From Phytophthora colocasiae (taxonomy: Eukaryota; Oomycota; Peronosporomycetes; Peronosporales; Peronosporaceae): a stretch of DNA of 64,000 bases. Positions 50,966 through 61,543 of this stretch are shown here, piece after piece; position 1 is the stretch's first letter; the number at the start of each line of letters is the position of its first letter. Where the stretch lies: assembly GCA_018806915.1 (NCBI GenBank), contig JAGKQI010000097.1, positions 372,001 to 436,000 of the forward strand. The letters are read 5' to 3'. Position numbers and translations under genes: made by a program. The notes under the pieces are model-generated. The model saw only the letters and a program-made list of their open reading frames with translations, made no database searches and had not been told where the DNA came from.

Positions 50966-51705
50966 ATTGGATACAGATGGTTGACTCCCAATACATGTAT
51001 GTTGTTTCTGGCCTGTCAATGAGGCTTAGCGCTGAGCGTCTGCTTCGGATTTATACGTGGGCAGAAAATTCTGGATATGGTTCGCTGGCTGGATGTGCTT
51101 TCGAGATCTATCTGCATCGCCTGGCGGGCGAGAACAGGTTGACACTCTTCAAGTCGGAATATGATTTGCCAACACTAATGAAACCAGACAACCCGCGGCA
51201 TTTCAGCTTGAAGCACTTGGCTTTGAGTCATCGCCTTTCATTTTGCAGTGGAAAACCAAAAGATTACGTGAAACCTTTGACCGAGTGGAGAGACGATGAC
51301 AGGTACACGTACTGGTATCCGGACTGCGATAACTTCCCGAACATTGACAGCATCGTGAAGCTTGCGCCGACTTCCGGGAGAAGAGCAACGTCGCTTATCT
51401 TCAGTTTACCATCGCACGCAAACATGCGATTGATGGCAAGCAGTTGAACGAGATGAACAAGATCTTCTTTCCGGCCGATGTGAAGAATGCTGGAGACACT
51501 GACACACCGATTGATATTGCTGTCTGTTCGGATAAGGAATCGTGTTCTCCTGGGTCCACGACCCGAAGTTCTCGCAGCGAAAGCGGAGTGCAAAGTTTTT
51601 GTAGGGTACTACCAAGAGGCTGCGTTTACCCTCGCTGCCGATGGTCCAACGAACTACGTGTCTACTGAAAGTGCGGGAGCCTTCGAAGTACCAGCCCATC
51701 CTTAG
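50966..51705 (+). pseudogene. Crinkler (CRN) effector, 3' part
   Basis: It continues the CRN after the second ATTGG: IQMVDSQYMYVVSGLSMRLS, then SLAGCAFEIYLHRLAGENRL, a pattern common in the C-terminal nuclease-like half of CRNs. The frame changes near 51360-51400 (VAYLQFTIARKHAIDG in another frame) and again near 51540 (CKVFVGYYQEAAFTL). It ends at a stop at 51703-51705. No other function can be read from it. Confidence 0.8.
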
Positions 51706-51762
51706 GAAGCGAAAGGTGGATGTCATGGAAGCAACGAAAGCAGATGATGCCGTCTAAGTGGA

Positions 51763-52560
51763 CTTGTAGTTGGTTTTACTTAACTGGTACATATCTATTC
51801 AAAATTCTTTAACAGGTCGTTGGTCTTGTTGACTATACTAGTGTCCATCCTAAACCCGTCTTCATGCGCATCCAAGCCCCGTTGTCCCGAACTAAGGGGC
51901 CTAAGACATCTTGTAACCTCATAAAGTGGAAACTCTGTGATGCTTAAATTGCAGGCACGAAACAAATTCTTCTAATGAAGTCCTCCCTACAGCAGCCACT
52001 TCACATGAAGTAAAGTAACAAGACATTGTCAGCGGTACCCACGAGTGCGAACACAGTAGAACTTGAGAACGCGTCAAGTAAACGACAGGCACTTGATATT
52101 CCTCAGACACTCGGAACAAATTTTGTTCGTCAAAGCCCCAAACCAGGAACGACAACTTCCAAGATAGCCATCTTTAAACCAGGCCCAACAAAAACTGTAA
52201 ACCTTGGCCGACTGCAACCTTGACCCTTACGGTTGTTAAATTCACAAAGCCAAATTTAAAAGGGTCGTCAATCAAGCATCACGAACTCATTGGCTCGCTG
52301 TAGTAGAACTACAGTATTGATCGTGGCTTGAGCGGGTCATTGGTTCTGTTTTTTTGGTTGGATTCAATGCTGAAGGAGCTAATTGGTGTTGTGCAGCACA
52401 GTTTCAAGAAGTTGTTAAATCATGGCTTTAGCGGAAATATTGGTACCTTCGATCCTGCCAGATATTAGCCAGATAAAGTTGATCAACTAGCACATAAGGC
52501 AAGGAAACTTCTTTTTCGTATGAGTTATCACTATAAAAGAAAGGAAGAAGACTGTTTGTC
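51763..52560. other. Region without a supportable gene
   Basis: Only short ORFs without domains, AT-rich. Nothing recognisable between the CRN 3' end and the lysine-rich gene. Confidence 0.4.
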
Positions 52561-52561
52561 T

Positions 52562-53167
52562 TCAATGATTCCACACGCTGGTAGAAAGTGGTTCACGTGC
52601 AGGCACCAAAGTGCCCGTGCCTTTCTTGAACACCAATAGGTCACCAACGGGCAACACATTTTCAGCACCTCCAACTCCGATGATATGTTGCGTCCACGGG
52701 TGTCTGTCGAATCTCTCAAGTCTTACAGCAGCGGTAGTCAACTCTGGGTAACCACATGGTAGGCAAGTCAAACCGTAAGGCCCCGCCGCTCCGACTTGAG
52801 AGTAGCTAAGAATCGCTCTCTTGAACGAGTCACGAGTAAGTGGCTCAGGAATATGGAAGGGGGGATTAGGTACGGCAGCTCCTCCATTAGCCGCTGCACT
52901 GTAGGCATCCCGGGTGGCATCCACGAACTTATCTACTAACTTCCAATGGAAGATCAGAGGGGGTTCTTCGTCGGCGTGTTTCTTCAACTTGAAGATTTTG
53001 TCGTGCAAGTGGTCCTCTCCATTGTCACGAAGCACATCTTTCAGAGCCACTTCGCCCGGTAGAGCAGGCTGCTTGGCTTTCCGTGTCTGGGATCTGGTCG
53101 CGGCCTTCTTCGGTGACCCGTGTTTCTTCTTCTCGCTGTTTGTCTTCTTTGCCATCCGTTTTCCCAT
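52562..53167 (-). CDS. Unrecognised lysine-rich protein family, copy 1
   Basis: I chose ATG 53167 (MGKRMAKKTNSEKKKHGSPK), about 201 aa; an in-frame ATG further upstream at 53221 lies before the promoter-like sequence. The N-terminal 45 residues are very basic (possible nuclear or nucleic-acid-binding tail). Then comes a folded-looking part: LKDVLRDNGEDHLHDKIFKL, FHWKLVDKFVDATRDAYSAA, FHIPEPLTRDSFKRAILSYS and GPYGLTCLPCGYPEL. No signal peptide. Upstream, minus-strand ATTTTAC at about 53192 fits the FPR consensus, preceded by TCACTTT, one mismatch from INR. Related pieces lie at 53240, 54060, 54290 and 62071, so this is a local multicopy family. Confidence 0.55.
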   Translation of the reverse strand: MGKRMAKKTNSEKKKHGSPKKAATRSQTRKAKQPALPGEVALKDVLRDNGEDHLHDKIFKLKKHADEEPPLIFHWKLVDKFVDATRDAYSAAANGGAAVPNPPFHIPEPLTRDSFKRAILSYSQVGAAGPYGLTCLPCGYPELTTAAVRLERFDRHPWTQHIIGVGGAENVLPVGDLLVFKKGTGTLVPAREPLSTSVWNH

Positions 53168-53239
53168 TGTCGTGCTCCTTCCGAGGGTAAAATCAAAGTG
53201 AGTGGCTTTTCTCTCATTCATTTTGGATACATTCCATCA

Positions 53240-53660
53240 GGAGTGAATGTCATACGGTTTCCCTTTGAACCTCTCCCCTCTGATTGGTTGACTGACTGCA
53301 ACATGGCTGCGCTCACTTCAACTTTTGCATCAGAAGCACCAAGCAGACAACTGGCGCAAAGCAGTCGACCAGCGCGAAGAAGAAATAAGGGGCGAAGAAG
53401 AAGACGAGTCACTGGGTCCTCTTCCTCCCCAGGACAAGTGCGTCTGACAGACGGACTTCGCGGCAATCACAAAGAGAAGTTGCACATTAGAATACTGAGG
53501 CTGACGAAGCACGCAGCTGACAACCCTCCTCAGTTGGAAACGCGCCCAAGCGTTCGTGAACGCGATCAACGTTGCCTATAGTGCTGATGATGGAGGCGAT
53601 GCTGTTCCACACACCCCGTTTCAGATTCCTGAGCCACTCACTTGCAGGGCTCCCGTTTAT
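53240..53660 (+). pseudogene. Lysine-rich family, decayed copy 2
   Basis: Begins near ATG 53305 (MAALTSTFASEAPSRQLAQS), then a basic stretch, and in shifting frames TDGLRGNHKEKLHIRILRL and PFQIPEPL that mirror copy 1. Several frame breaks. It is divergently oriented to copy 1, 80 bp apart. Confidence 0.5.
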
Positions 53661-54059
53661 TGTATTTTAGACTGATAGATAGCTGCACAGGCAATAAAAT
53701 ATTTATGCAGCCACAGCAATAAATAATGCAGTATCATCATGGAAGAGCATCAACAATTGCAATACAAGAGCAAAACGTTGTTACTCAGTAAACTGCGCTG
53801 CTAAAACCTGAGCAACTTGACACTGCTTACATGCACTCATCCACCGTCCGGACGTCCCAATACGACCTGTTCACACGCAAAAAGAGGACCATCTCTTTGG
53901 GAATGAATGGCTAGGAATCGTTATCATGGTTCAAAGTTTTTCAATAAAGTAGTGGAGGTTAGTCAAAATTATTTTTCAATTTTAGGATTCGCAAAAATTA
54001 AATATTTTGACGATGGTATTGTAAAGTATTTCCAGTAAATATATTTTTCGGGAGCCCTG

Positions 54060-54250
54060 CACACGTTCAAGAGAGCAGTTCTTGCCGGAGGGGAGAGGTG
54101 AAACCATACGGAACCACATACATGCCTTGCAGTGTTCCAGAGGTGACGTACGACTTGAGCGGTTTGACAGACACCCGTGGACGCAACATATCATCGGAGT
54201 TGGAGGTGCTGAAAATGTGTTGCCGACCTATTGATGTTCAAGGATTGTAC
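54060..54250 (+). pseudogene. Lysine-rich family, C-terminal fragment
   Basis: Matches copy 1 in pieces: FKRAVLAGG, KPYGTTYMPCSVPEVTYDL and, in another frame, RFDRHPWTQHIIGVGGAENV. Plus strand. The flanking 53660-54060 is AT-rich with no gene. Confidence 0.5.
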
Positions 54251-54289
54251 GGCACGTTGGTGCCTGGTCGAGAGCCACTTTTCTGGATT

Positions 54290-54590
54290 GTGCGTCGTCA
54301 GCCTCAGTATTCTAGTGTGCAACTTCTCCTCGTGATTGCCGCGAAGTCCGTCTGTCAGACGCACTTGTCCTGGGGAGGCAGAGGATTCAGTGACTCGCGG
54401 AGAGATCGTCTTCTTCGCCCCTTATTTCTTCTTCGCCCCTTGTTTCTGCTTCGCGCGAGTTGTCTGCTTCGCCATCAGCTCCTTTCGTCGAGGTGCTTCT
54501 GGTGCAGAAGTTGAAGTGAGCAGCCATTGTGCAGCACCAACTCAAAGGGAAACCTGTATGACATTCACTCCTGAACGGTGCTGGTAAGAA
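54290..54590 (-). pseudogene. Lysine-rich family, inverted N-terminal fragment
   Basis: The minus strand reads MAAHFNFCTRSTSTKGADGE and then repeats much of the DNA of copy 2 (the CTTGTCCTGGGGAGGCAGAG region and the GCGTCTGACAGACGGACTTC region), in reverse orientation to copy 2. Confidence 0.5.
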
Positions 54591-54742
54591 GATTTGCGAG
54601 CTCAAACACCTAAAACTTCTGCCGTGGCAGGAAGAAAAGATATCATTCGTGAATGTTGATGATCGTTGCCGTTTTTAATGAAGAATTCCCCACAATCTTC
54701 TTTTGCAGTATTGTATTCGATCACTATCACGTGCGCAAACGA

Positions 54743-55133
54743 CTCTGCAGTAATCGAAGAACAATCAGCAATTGGGTCCAATGTAGATCAACAACTTGCG
54801 ATCTGACTGCAAAGGAAATGAGCAAACCATGAGGTTCTCATACGAAGTTGAGATTTTGGTCATTAAACCTCTACACACTGTTGGCGTACCGCTGCAGCAT
54901 ATCGTCCGAGTTTGCTACACCATTGAGCCAAAATTTGATGAAAGGCAGTGATTTTTTCTCCGTTACCCATTTGTCTGTCAGCGCGTCCTTCAGCTGCGAT
55001 GCCAGTTTTTTTCGTACTGGGGGCCCTTGCCGCTGCTCCAAGTATCGGTACTAGGTTGTAGTCGTTGATGTTAGCCCGAATTTCATCGAACATAACTGTC
55101 TTCTTTCTGGGATATTTCACGTTCCAGTCGTAC
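54743..55133 (-). repeat. Inverted copy of the LWY effector 3' end
   Basis: About 390 bp whose reverse strand matches 61282-61672: coding WNVKYPRKKTVMFDEIRANI, then NDYNLVPILGAAAR, through the stop and 3' flank to CTGCAGAG. A few mismatches and one extra A in an A-run change the frame. It forms large inverted arms around the effector and its LTR insertion. Confidence 0.85.
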
Positions 55134-55183
55134 TTAGACGACGCGTTTGTGCACTTCTGGATTAGCACAATAGAACGCCAGAA

Positions 55184-55670
55184 AACGTTCTGGTCGAGCT
55201 CGGGCTGAAGAAATCAGCAGAAACTCTACTGGAGAGCCCACTTCTTAACATTTTAGCCAAGTACACGAAGGCTTACAATACCGTGTACGCGAAGAAGACG
55301 ACCGTGATTGAAACACTCATACGGACATTCGACGATAAAACCATGGCTAGATTGCTCCTGGCAGGGACGGGACTCTACGACGAAGAACATCGCGAAAAAG
55401 TTCCAAAAGGAGCAGCTGAGAATGTGGTTGAACAGTGGCAAATCTGTGGACGACGTTTACAAACTGCTTGGTTTACCTTCTCCAAGGAATAAACAGGTGG
55501 ACTTCGGTAATCAAGAGCTTTACAAGACATGGGTGATGTTTATGAACGCTGTCAGTCTCAAGAACCCAGAGAAAACGTCTGCTATATTCTCGGCGTTGGC
55601 GAATAGTTTCCACGACAGACCGATGATGCAAATTCTCCAAGCAGCACAGAAGTTCCCGAGTATGGAAAGT
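55184..55670 (+). pseudogene. LWY-repeat (RXLR-class) effector, 5' remaining part
   Basis: An open frame from about 55184 (ELGLKKSAETLLESPLLNIL, then LIRTFDDKTMARLLLAGTGL), shifted near 55375 into QLRMWLNSGKSVDDVYKLLG, the W-x4-GKS-xDDV signature of LWY modules, and LYKTWVMFMNAVSLKNPEKT. LWY proteins such as PSR2-like effectors are chains of such helical modules delivered into plant cells. The signal peptide and RXLR region are missing: the left side is replaced by an inverted copy of the gene's own 3' end. It is cut at 55670 by LTR element B (TSD AAAGT). Confidence 0.75.
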
Positions 55671-55929
55671 TGTAGTGGGTTTCGACCCAATGCTGCTTGA
55701 GAACCCGTGTAGTAGAAAGTAAATCGAATTCTGTCTTGAATGTAGCCGCTGCGGCAAAGCCGCATTGGTTTCTGTTAGTTTCGCTACGCAGTATGCTAGC
55801 TAGAATATGCAATATGCAAAGGTTAAGTCTGAATAACCACCTTCAAGTACCATCGGTTACCTACTCGTAGTCTCATCCGTTGCATGCGCAATGGTTGCTT
55901 GAGATGCAGTACGCCGTGGCGTCACTACA
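55671..55929 (-). repeat. 3' LTR of element B
   Basis: 259 bp, TGTAGTGGG...CACTACA. Same sequence by eye as 60604-60862. Confidence 0.95.
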
Positions 55930-55999
55930 CCGCCCTCCAAGCAAACATTCGCGTCGTGCTGTTACTTTGAGACCTTACCCGAAGTTTTCTTCTTTGGCC

Positions 56000-57360
56000 C
56001 ACGACGACGCTTTGCCGTTGTTGAAGCTGCAGAAGTCGTCGAAGAAACTCGGCCGGATTTCAATTGCAACACGTAAGACTTCAAGTTAGAGTCGTCGACC
56101 GTAGATAAGATAATCCTGAACTTTCACTGGAACATCCTCAACCATCGTCTTAATCGGCTCCCAAGAGTCTTCAACGTGTTCTAATCCTTCCCATCAACCA
56201 ACACTTCGAATGTGTAAGTGGGATGCTCACGATGCTGTAATCTTCTCCACTGTGAGGAAAATGTCTTGGTTCGCGATGTGTTCATAGATTTCATCATTCA
56301 CATCTAGACTGCTGTCGGCGTACAGCTTCAACCTTGAAGCGTGCACATACCGCGTTGCACCAGTCAGTAAATGTTCAATCTCAAAGGAGTTGACATTAGC
56401 ACCAATAACACGAAATGGCCCAATCCATTTTACTGCCAACTTGTTGATATGCACCTTCGAATCGACACGAGACCATAAAACAAAATCTCCAATGTGAAAG
56501 TTGATGCGTTGAGTCCCACGCTGATTCTTCTTGTTGCGCTGAGTTTGGTCATCTTTCGCTTTCACGATGTCTCGATGCATGTCCTTGATTGACGTTCTCA
56601 ACTGTTCAACCACGGCCGTAACACTAGGCGGTGGATCACCAACCGTCAACATGCTGGAGTGTACTGCCTCACTTCCGACAAGCACCTTCTGCAAAGGTGT
56701 TGCAGCGTTCACACCAAGAAACACTTCTGCGGGGGCATGATCGGCAAGCGAAACTACTGGACTGTGATTTAGGTTGGCTTGGATGAGTGGGATGAGCGTT
56801 GCCCAATTGGCCTGCTCGATCTTGTACTCAAGCAACATTACGCGAATCACTTGAAGAATATCTCGATTCAGCCGCTCAATACTGCCATTAATCCATGGAC
56901 AGTATGCGAGTGTGAAACTCTGTGTCATTTGAGTCTTGTAACACAATTCATCCAAAAGCTGGTTCTTGAAGTGTGTTGCGGTATCCCTGATGAGTAAACT
57001 GGGCGGTCCATACCTACTGTTCCACTCAAGAATTGCATTTGCAGCCGTTGCTGCATCAGGACTCGTGCACTTGATCAACTCACAGAAGTGCGAAAAGTCA
57101 TCCTTGAGAACCAACAAGTAGTCCTTGCTACCGTTGTATTCACCGATGTACAAATAGTCCATGTGCAAGGCTTCATTGCGCTCCTTGGAACGATATGTTT
57201 CTCCCCATGGTCGTGGGATGATATTACCACCCTTTACATGTCTGCATAGCAAGCAGTGTGTGCAAAACTCCCGTGTTTTCTGCTCCAACTTTGCGATATT
57301 GAAGTGCTTTTTGAGGTGGTTGACCATCACTCTCACCCTCGATGGCCCATGGTTCCACAA
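56000..57360 (-). pseudogene. Element B: integrase and decayed chromodomain
   Basis: Integrase from near the zinc-binding HFNIAKLEQKTREFC with CTHCLLCRH, the core DYLLVLKDDFSHFCELIKC, the second catalytic region LLIRDTATHFKNQL (Asp kept) and CPWINGSIERLNRDILQVIR with the Glu. A GPF-like KLAVKWIGPFRVIGANVNSF follows. The frame ends at 56227; the chromodomain-like continuation (YTFEVLVDG, then a DSWEPI-type stretch) is in other frames down to about 56000. Confidence 0.8.
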
Positions 57361-57382
57361 TGGGCGATCACCATCAGCCTCG

Positions 57383-59724
57383 TCAACAACACTTCAGCCT
57401 CTGCGAGATCCATAGGCGATGGTGTTTGTCTCGCCACCCTCCATCTGCATCTTGAGCTAGATGCGTTGGTCGGTCTCTCGAAGCCATAGCTTGGGATTCG
57501 AGAATGTCACTGACCTTCGGCCATTGTGAGTCAGGTCCAAGCGGACGAAGTAGCGATACTTCACCTTCATCCTCCACTTGCCACCGTTTCATTGTCGTAG
57601 TATCAGGTGACGCGACAAATCCAGCCCATCGAGATAACATGTCCGCCCAAATGTTGTCAGAACCGCTTATATGCTCAATTGTGTAGCGTAATTCGGTTAG
57701 CTTCAAGCTCCATCGTTGCAATTTTCCGCGAACATGTTTCTTGATTTCTTCACCTGGAGCGAACAAATACACCAAGTTGCGATGGTCGGAGTACAATCTG
57801 AAGCCTTTGTTCCGGATTAGCAAATAGTCAAGGTCGGTCGCTGCCTTTATTATCGGGAAAGCTTCCTTTTCAGAGACGCTCCAATGCTGAGAAGCTCCCT
57901 TGAATGTCCCGCTCAGGCATTGCACAAGCTGATGATGCTGCTCCGTGATATGAGCTGCAGAGTCCCAGTCGGACACAATCGTCAAAAGTATACTCCATCC
58001 ACGATCGCTCGCATCCGTCATGAGAATTAGCTCGTCCGACTCACTCGGAGTCGTTAAAGTCACTGAGTTCACCAACAAACGCTTCACTTGCTCAAAGCTA
58101 TCACGTTCGCTCGTCGTGAACGTAATCGAGATTCGACTTGCTGCCTGTTTGGTGCGTTTTGTCCCTTTGAGTGCTGCCTGCAAACAGTCTTGCAAAGGAG
58201 AGGCCACTCGTGCAAAATCAACTAACGAGTTCCTCATCCAACCTGCCGCACACAGGAACTGCTGTAACTCCGCAGCAGTCCGTGGTTCAGGCATGTCAAC
58301 CAGGGTTTGTATCTTTTCCGGGTCATACGAAACTCCTTCGGGTGAAATTACACGGCCACACCACTTGGCGTTCTCCGTGTATAAGCACACCTTGTCTAAA
58401 CCAGCAAAAGACCATATTTCTCCAATGTGCAATACACTCGGTCGAGTACGGATAGAAATTCATCAATAGTGTCCGCATAGATTAACAAATCATCCACCCA
58501 AGCAAGTACATGTTCGTACAAAAGTCCTGCTTCACGTAACACATTCTCCACAGATTGCTGAAAATGGATAGATGAGTCTACTGATCCTTGTTGGAGGCGT
58601 GTTGGCGTAAATATCCCATCCTCAGTCATGTATGACTGGGATTCTTGGCTCGTCCGAGCAAGAGCCATTTGCCAGAAGCTCTTGATAAAGTCCACTGTCT
58701 GTTTGTGGCGTTTCCCTTTTGCATGGTGCAAGCGAGAGTTCAAATTAGGCATTCCACCAGCAAGAGGCAACACCCTAGCGTTCGGTCGTCGGAGGTCCAC
58801 AGCTTGCCGAAGTCCTCCTGATTTCCCAGGTTTCTTCACAGGTCTGGCAGGACTGGCCCAACGACTGGAATTGTTTCGGTATACCCAGCCAAGTTCAACT
58901 AACGCCTCATTAAACCCTTTCATCCATTCCCGCTCTGCAGGTGCGTAAGTGCGTGGCTTGCATCGCACTGGTTCCGTTCCATCCTTGAATCGTATTTTGA
59001 ACGGTTCAATCTTCGACGGCGGATCGTTCCCAATGATAATGCGCCAAATATCATAACGGGTTACTACATCGAACAAATCTCGCTTCCGATCTGCAGGAAA
59101 TCCATTAGCCACTGCATCGTTAATCAATTCGCACAATCGACCAACCGTTTGCTGTTTGTCAGAAGTTGAAAGTATCAGGAACCTCAGACTCGAACGGATC
59201 AAAATCACACAGCTCCTTGTTCGCCAGTGCAGCCATTGTTCATCAACGTCAATACCAAGCTCCTTCAGAGTTAGTTCCCCCAAAAGGAACTCGTCCTCTT
59301 CCGTTTCCGTGATAACACAAGTCACATTGCGCATTCTGACTTTTCCGGCCATCGTTAGTAGCTGCAAATCCAATTGAATCGACTCGTTGCATCTGATGAT
59401 AGCTCCGCCCACCGCCTTTCCATCGATAGGTTTCGGTAGTCGCCGAACAACCACATCAGGACACGCTTCACGAATTTGCTCAACTATCTTCCGGGGTATC
59501 ACATTGTACTTAGTTCCATTATCGGGGTGATACGGCATTGCCACCACGCCATTGAAAGAGACGTGCTTCGCCTCCAATTCTTCCTCAACTTGCAAAAATC
59601 TCTTCATTTTAGAAGCTTCGCCACCACGGCGTTGCTCCGTAAATGACTTTATGGCTTGTTTTTCTGCTCGTCCGTCGCACTCGGGCAATTCACAACCCAG
59701 TGGGGTCCCTTGCAATGCAAACAA
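57383..59724 (-). pseudogene. Element B: protease, RT and RNase H
   Basis: Protease site MPYHPDNGTKYNVIPRKI: Asp-Asn-Gly in place of the usual Asp-Ser/Thr-Gly. RT with SRWASPARPVKKPGKSGG, TVDFIKSFWQMALAR and catalytic AWVDDLLIYADTI (about 58470-58510). The frame switches near 58400-58430 into the RNase H part: LILMTDASDRGWSILLTIVS and RLYSDHRNLVYLFAPGEE, then DNIWADMLSRWAG. Frame breaks at about 58410 and 57370 mean no single polyprotein is made. Confidence 0.85.
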
Positions 59725-60562
59725 CCTTGTGCAGGGACTGGATCACGTTTACGATTCGCTGGTTGTTCACTGCGACGTTCATCCTGCGCCTGACGCGCAT
59801 TCTCACTATTTTGCTGTTGCTTATAGCTAGATGGAGTCGTTTTAGTCGCACCCGGGGTAGATTTAGTTGTCTTAGGTTTGCTCCAGTTATATAAATCAAA
59901 TGACTGCTGATTCTTTAACGCTTCAGCTTTGACAACGTCAAAAAGCCTGGATACACTGATCTTCACGGTCGAATCCAAGTCCTGGTACAGTTGGATCTGC
60001 TCCTTCAGACTAGTAGGACGCAAATTTTCAATCAAAAGTCTACACTTCAGCTTTTCATTGCTATCCAAGGCAATACTCAGTCCATATTCTTCAATAAGTT
60101 CGTCAAACCGATCGAAATAGTTAATCACGCGTGCCTTGACATCCTTTGTCGAAGATCCATATTCAAATGCTGACTCATGATTGCGTGCACATTCGGGATC
60201 TGGTCGTTTAACATGCTGGCGAGTATCTGGTCAATAGCAAGTACCAACTTCTCGTTCGTCATTTCGTCAACTGGAGTCTTAAGCTCAAGTTCACAGAATG
60301 TTTTCAATCTGCGTCGATTGATGGTGTTGATCGCAGGAATCATCACGACTGTCGCTGACTCGCCGGATTCCTGGCAACGGGCTCGAACAGCTGACTCGTA
60401 GAGCTCTCTCTCACGTCGCCACTTGACCAACGCTTCATGCGAGAAGCACACTATCTCTGGTGGCTCCATCGCTGTCCAGAGCTTGGTCGTCGTTCGTCTT
60501 GCAGGGTCTCCATCTTCTCCTTCTGTGTTGACCCGACTGCGTTTCTGCTGGGGACCGCTCAT
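59649..60562 (-). pseudogene. Element B: gag with zinc knuckle
   Basis: From ATG 60562 (MSGPQQKRSRVNTEGEDGD): SHEALVKWRRERELYESAVR as in element A, a helical capsid segment, a frame change near 60125, then MINYFDRFDELIEEYGLSIA and the knuckle CLHCKGPHWVVNC (CX2CX3HX4C, about 59680-59720). Confidence 0.8.
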
Positions 60563-60603
60563 GGCACCCAATGCTGGATCGTTGTCACAGCTAAAGTTAA
60601 CTT

Positions 60604-60862
60604 TGTAGTGGGTTTCGACCCAATGCTGCTTGAGAACCCGTGTAGTAGAAAGTAAATCGAATTCTGTCTTGAATGTAGCCGCTGCGGCAAAGCCGCATTG
60701 GTTTCTGTTAGTTTCGCTACGCAGTATGCTAGCTAGAATATGCAATATGCAAAGGTTAAGTCTGAATAACCACCTTCAAGTACCATCGGTTACCTACTCG
60801 TAGTCTCATCCGTTGCATGCGCAATGGTTGCTTGAGATGCAGTACGCCGTGGCGTCACTACA
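60604..60862 (-). repeat. 5' LTR of element B
   Basis: 259 bp. Followed on the minus strand directly by the palindrome AAGTTAACTT. Confidence 0.95.
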
Positions 60863-61543
60863 AAAGTTCAGCCACCAAGTTGCAGCTGAAGAAGGCTCAA
60901 AACATTTTTTCATCTGGGGTATCTCCTTCCAAAGCGTTTACGATGACTGCGCTCGATGACATGGGAGAATCCGTTCTTAGCAGTCCTTTGTTCAACAAGT
61001 GGATGGCTTACGTGGAAGACTTCAACAAGAAAAACCGAGCAAAGAAACAATCCTACTCCGTGACAACTATCAAGACCACAACTTGACAATATCATTGACA
61101 AGGCGATGAGAGACCCCAGGACAATGACACTTGCGAAGTTGGTAGAGAAGGAGCGCATGAATGAGTGGCTTGTGAGGTGGAAACGCCCTCCACGGGCTGC
61201 ATTCAGGCTTTTGCATCTCGACGAATCTGGTGAAAAGGTAATTTCGAGTTCGAAATTCGAGTTGTGGGTCAAGTACTTAGACGACTGGAACGTGAAATAT
61301 CCCAGAAAGAAGACAGTTATGTTCGATGAAATTCGGGCTAACATCAACGACTACAACCTAGTACCGATACTTGGAGCAGCGGCAAGGGACCCCAGTACGA
61401 AAAAACTGGCATCGCAGCTGAAGGACGCGCTGACAGACAAATGGGTAGCGGAGAAAAAATCACTGCCTTACATCAAATTTTGGCTCAATGGTATAGCATA
61501 CTCGGACGATATGCTGCAGCGGTACGTCAACAGTGTGTAGAGA
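60863..61543 (+). pseudogene. LWY-repeat effector, 3' part
   Basis: It continues the effector after the second AAAGT: KLQLKKAQNIFSSGVSPSKA, LSSPLFNKWMAYVEDFNKKN, a one-base frame change near 61070, then RMNEWLVRWKRPPRAAFRLL, SSKFELWVKYLDDWNVKYPR and LPYIKFWLNGIAYSDDMLQR to the stop. Repeated W and Y/F positions about 90 residues apart mark three or more LWY modules. With two frame breaks, a lost N-terminus and an LTR insertion, it is not functional as it stands. Confidence 0.75.

Larger units (their letters stand above)
55671..60862 (-). mobile_element. LTR retrotransposon B (Gypsy, related to A) in the LWY effector
   Basis: 5,192 bp, TSD AAAGT (55666-55670 and 60863-60867). LTRs 55671-55929 and 60604-60862, 259 bp each, TGTAGT...ACTACA, identical by eye. 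The 5' LTR is followed by AAGTTAACTTTAG; purine-rich GGAGGGCGG precedes the 3' LTR. Gene order gag, protease, RT, RNase H, integrase, decayed chromodomain. Confidence 0.95.
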
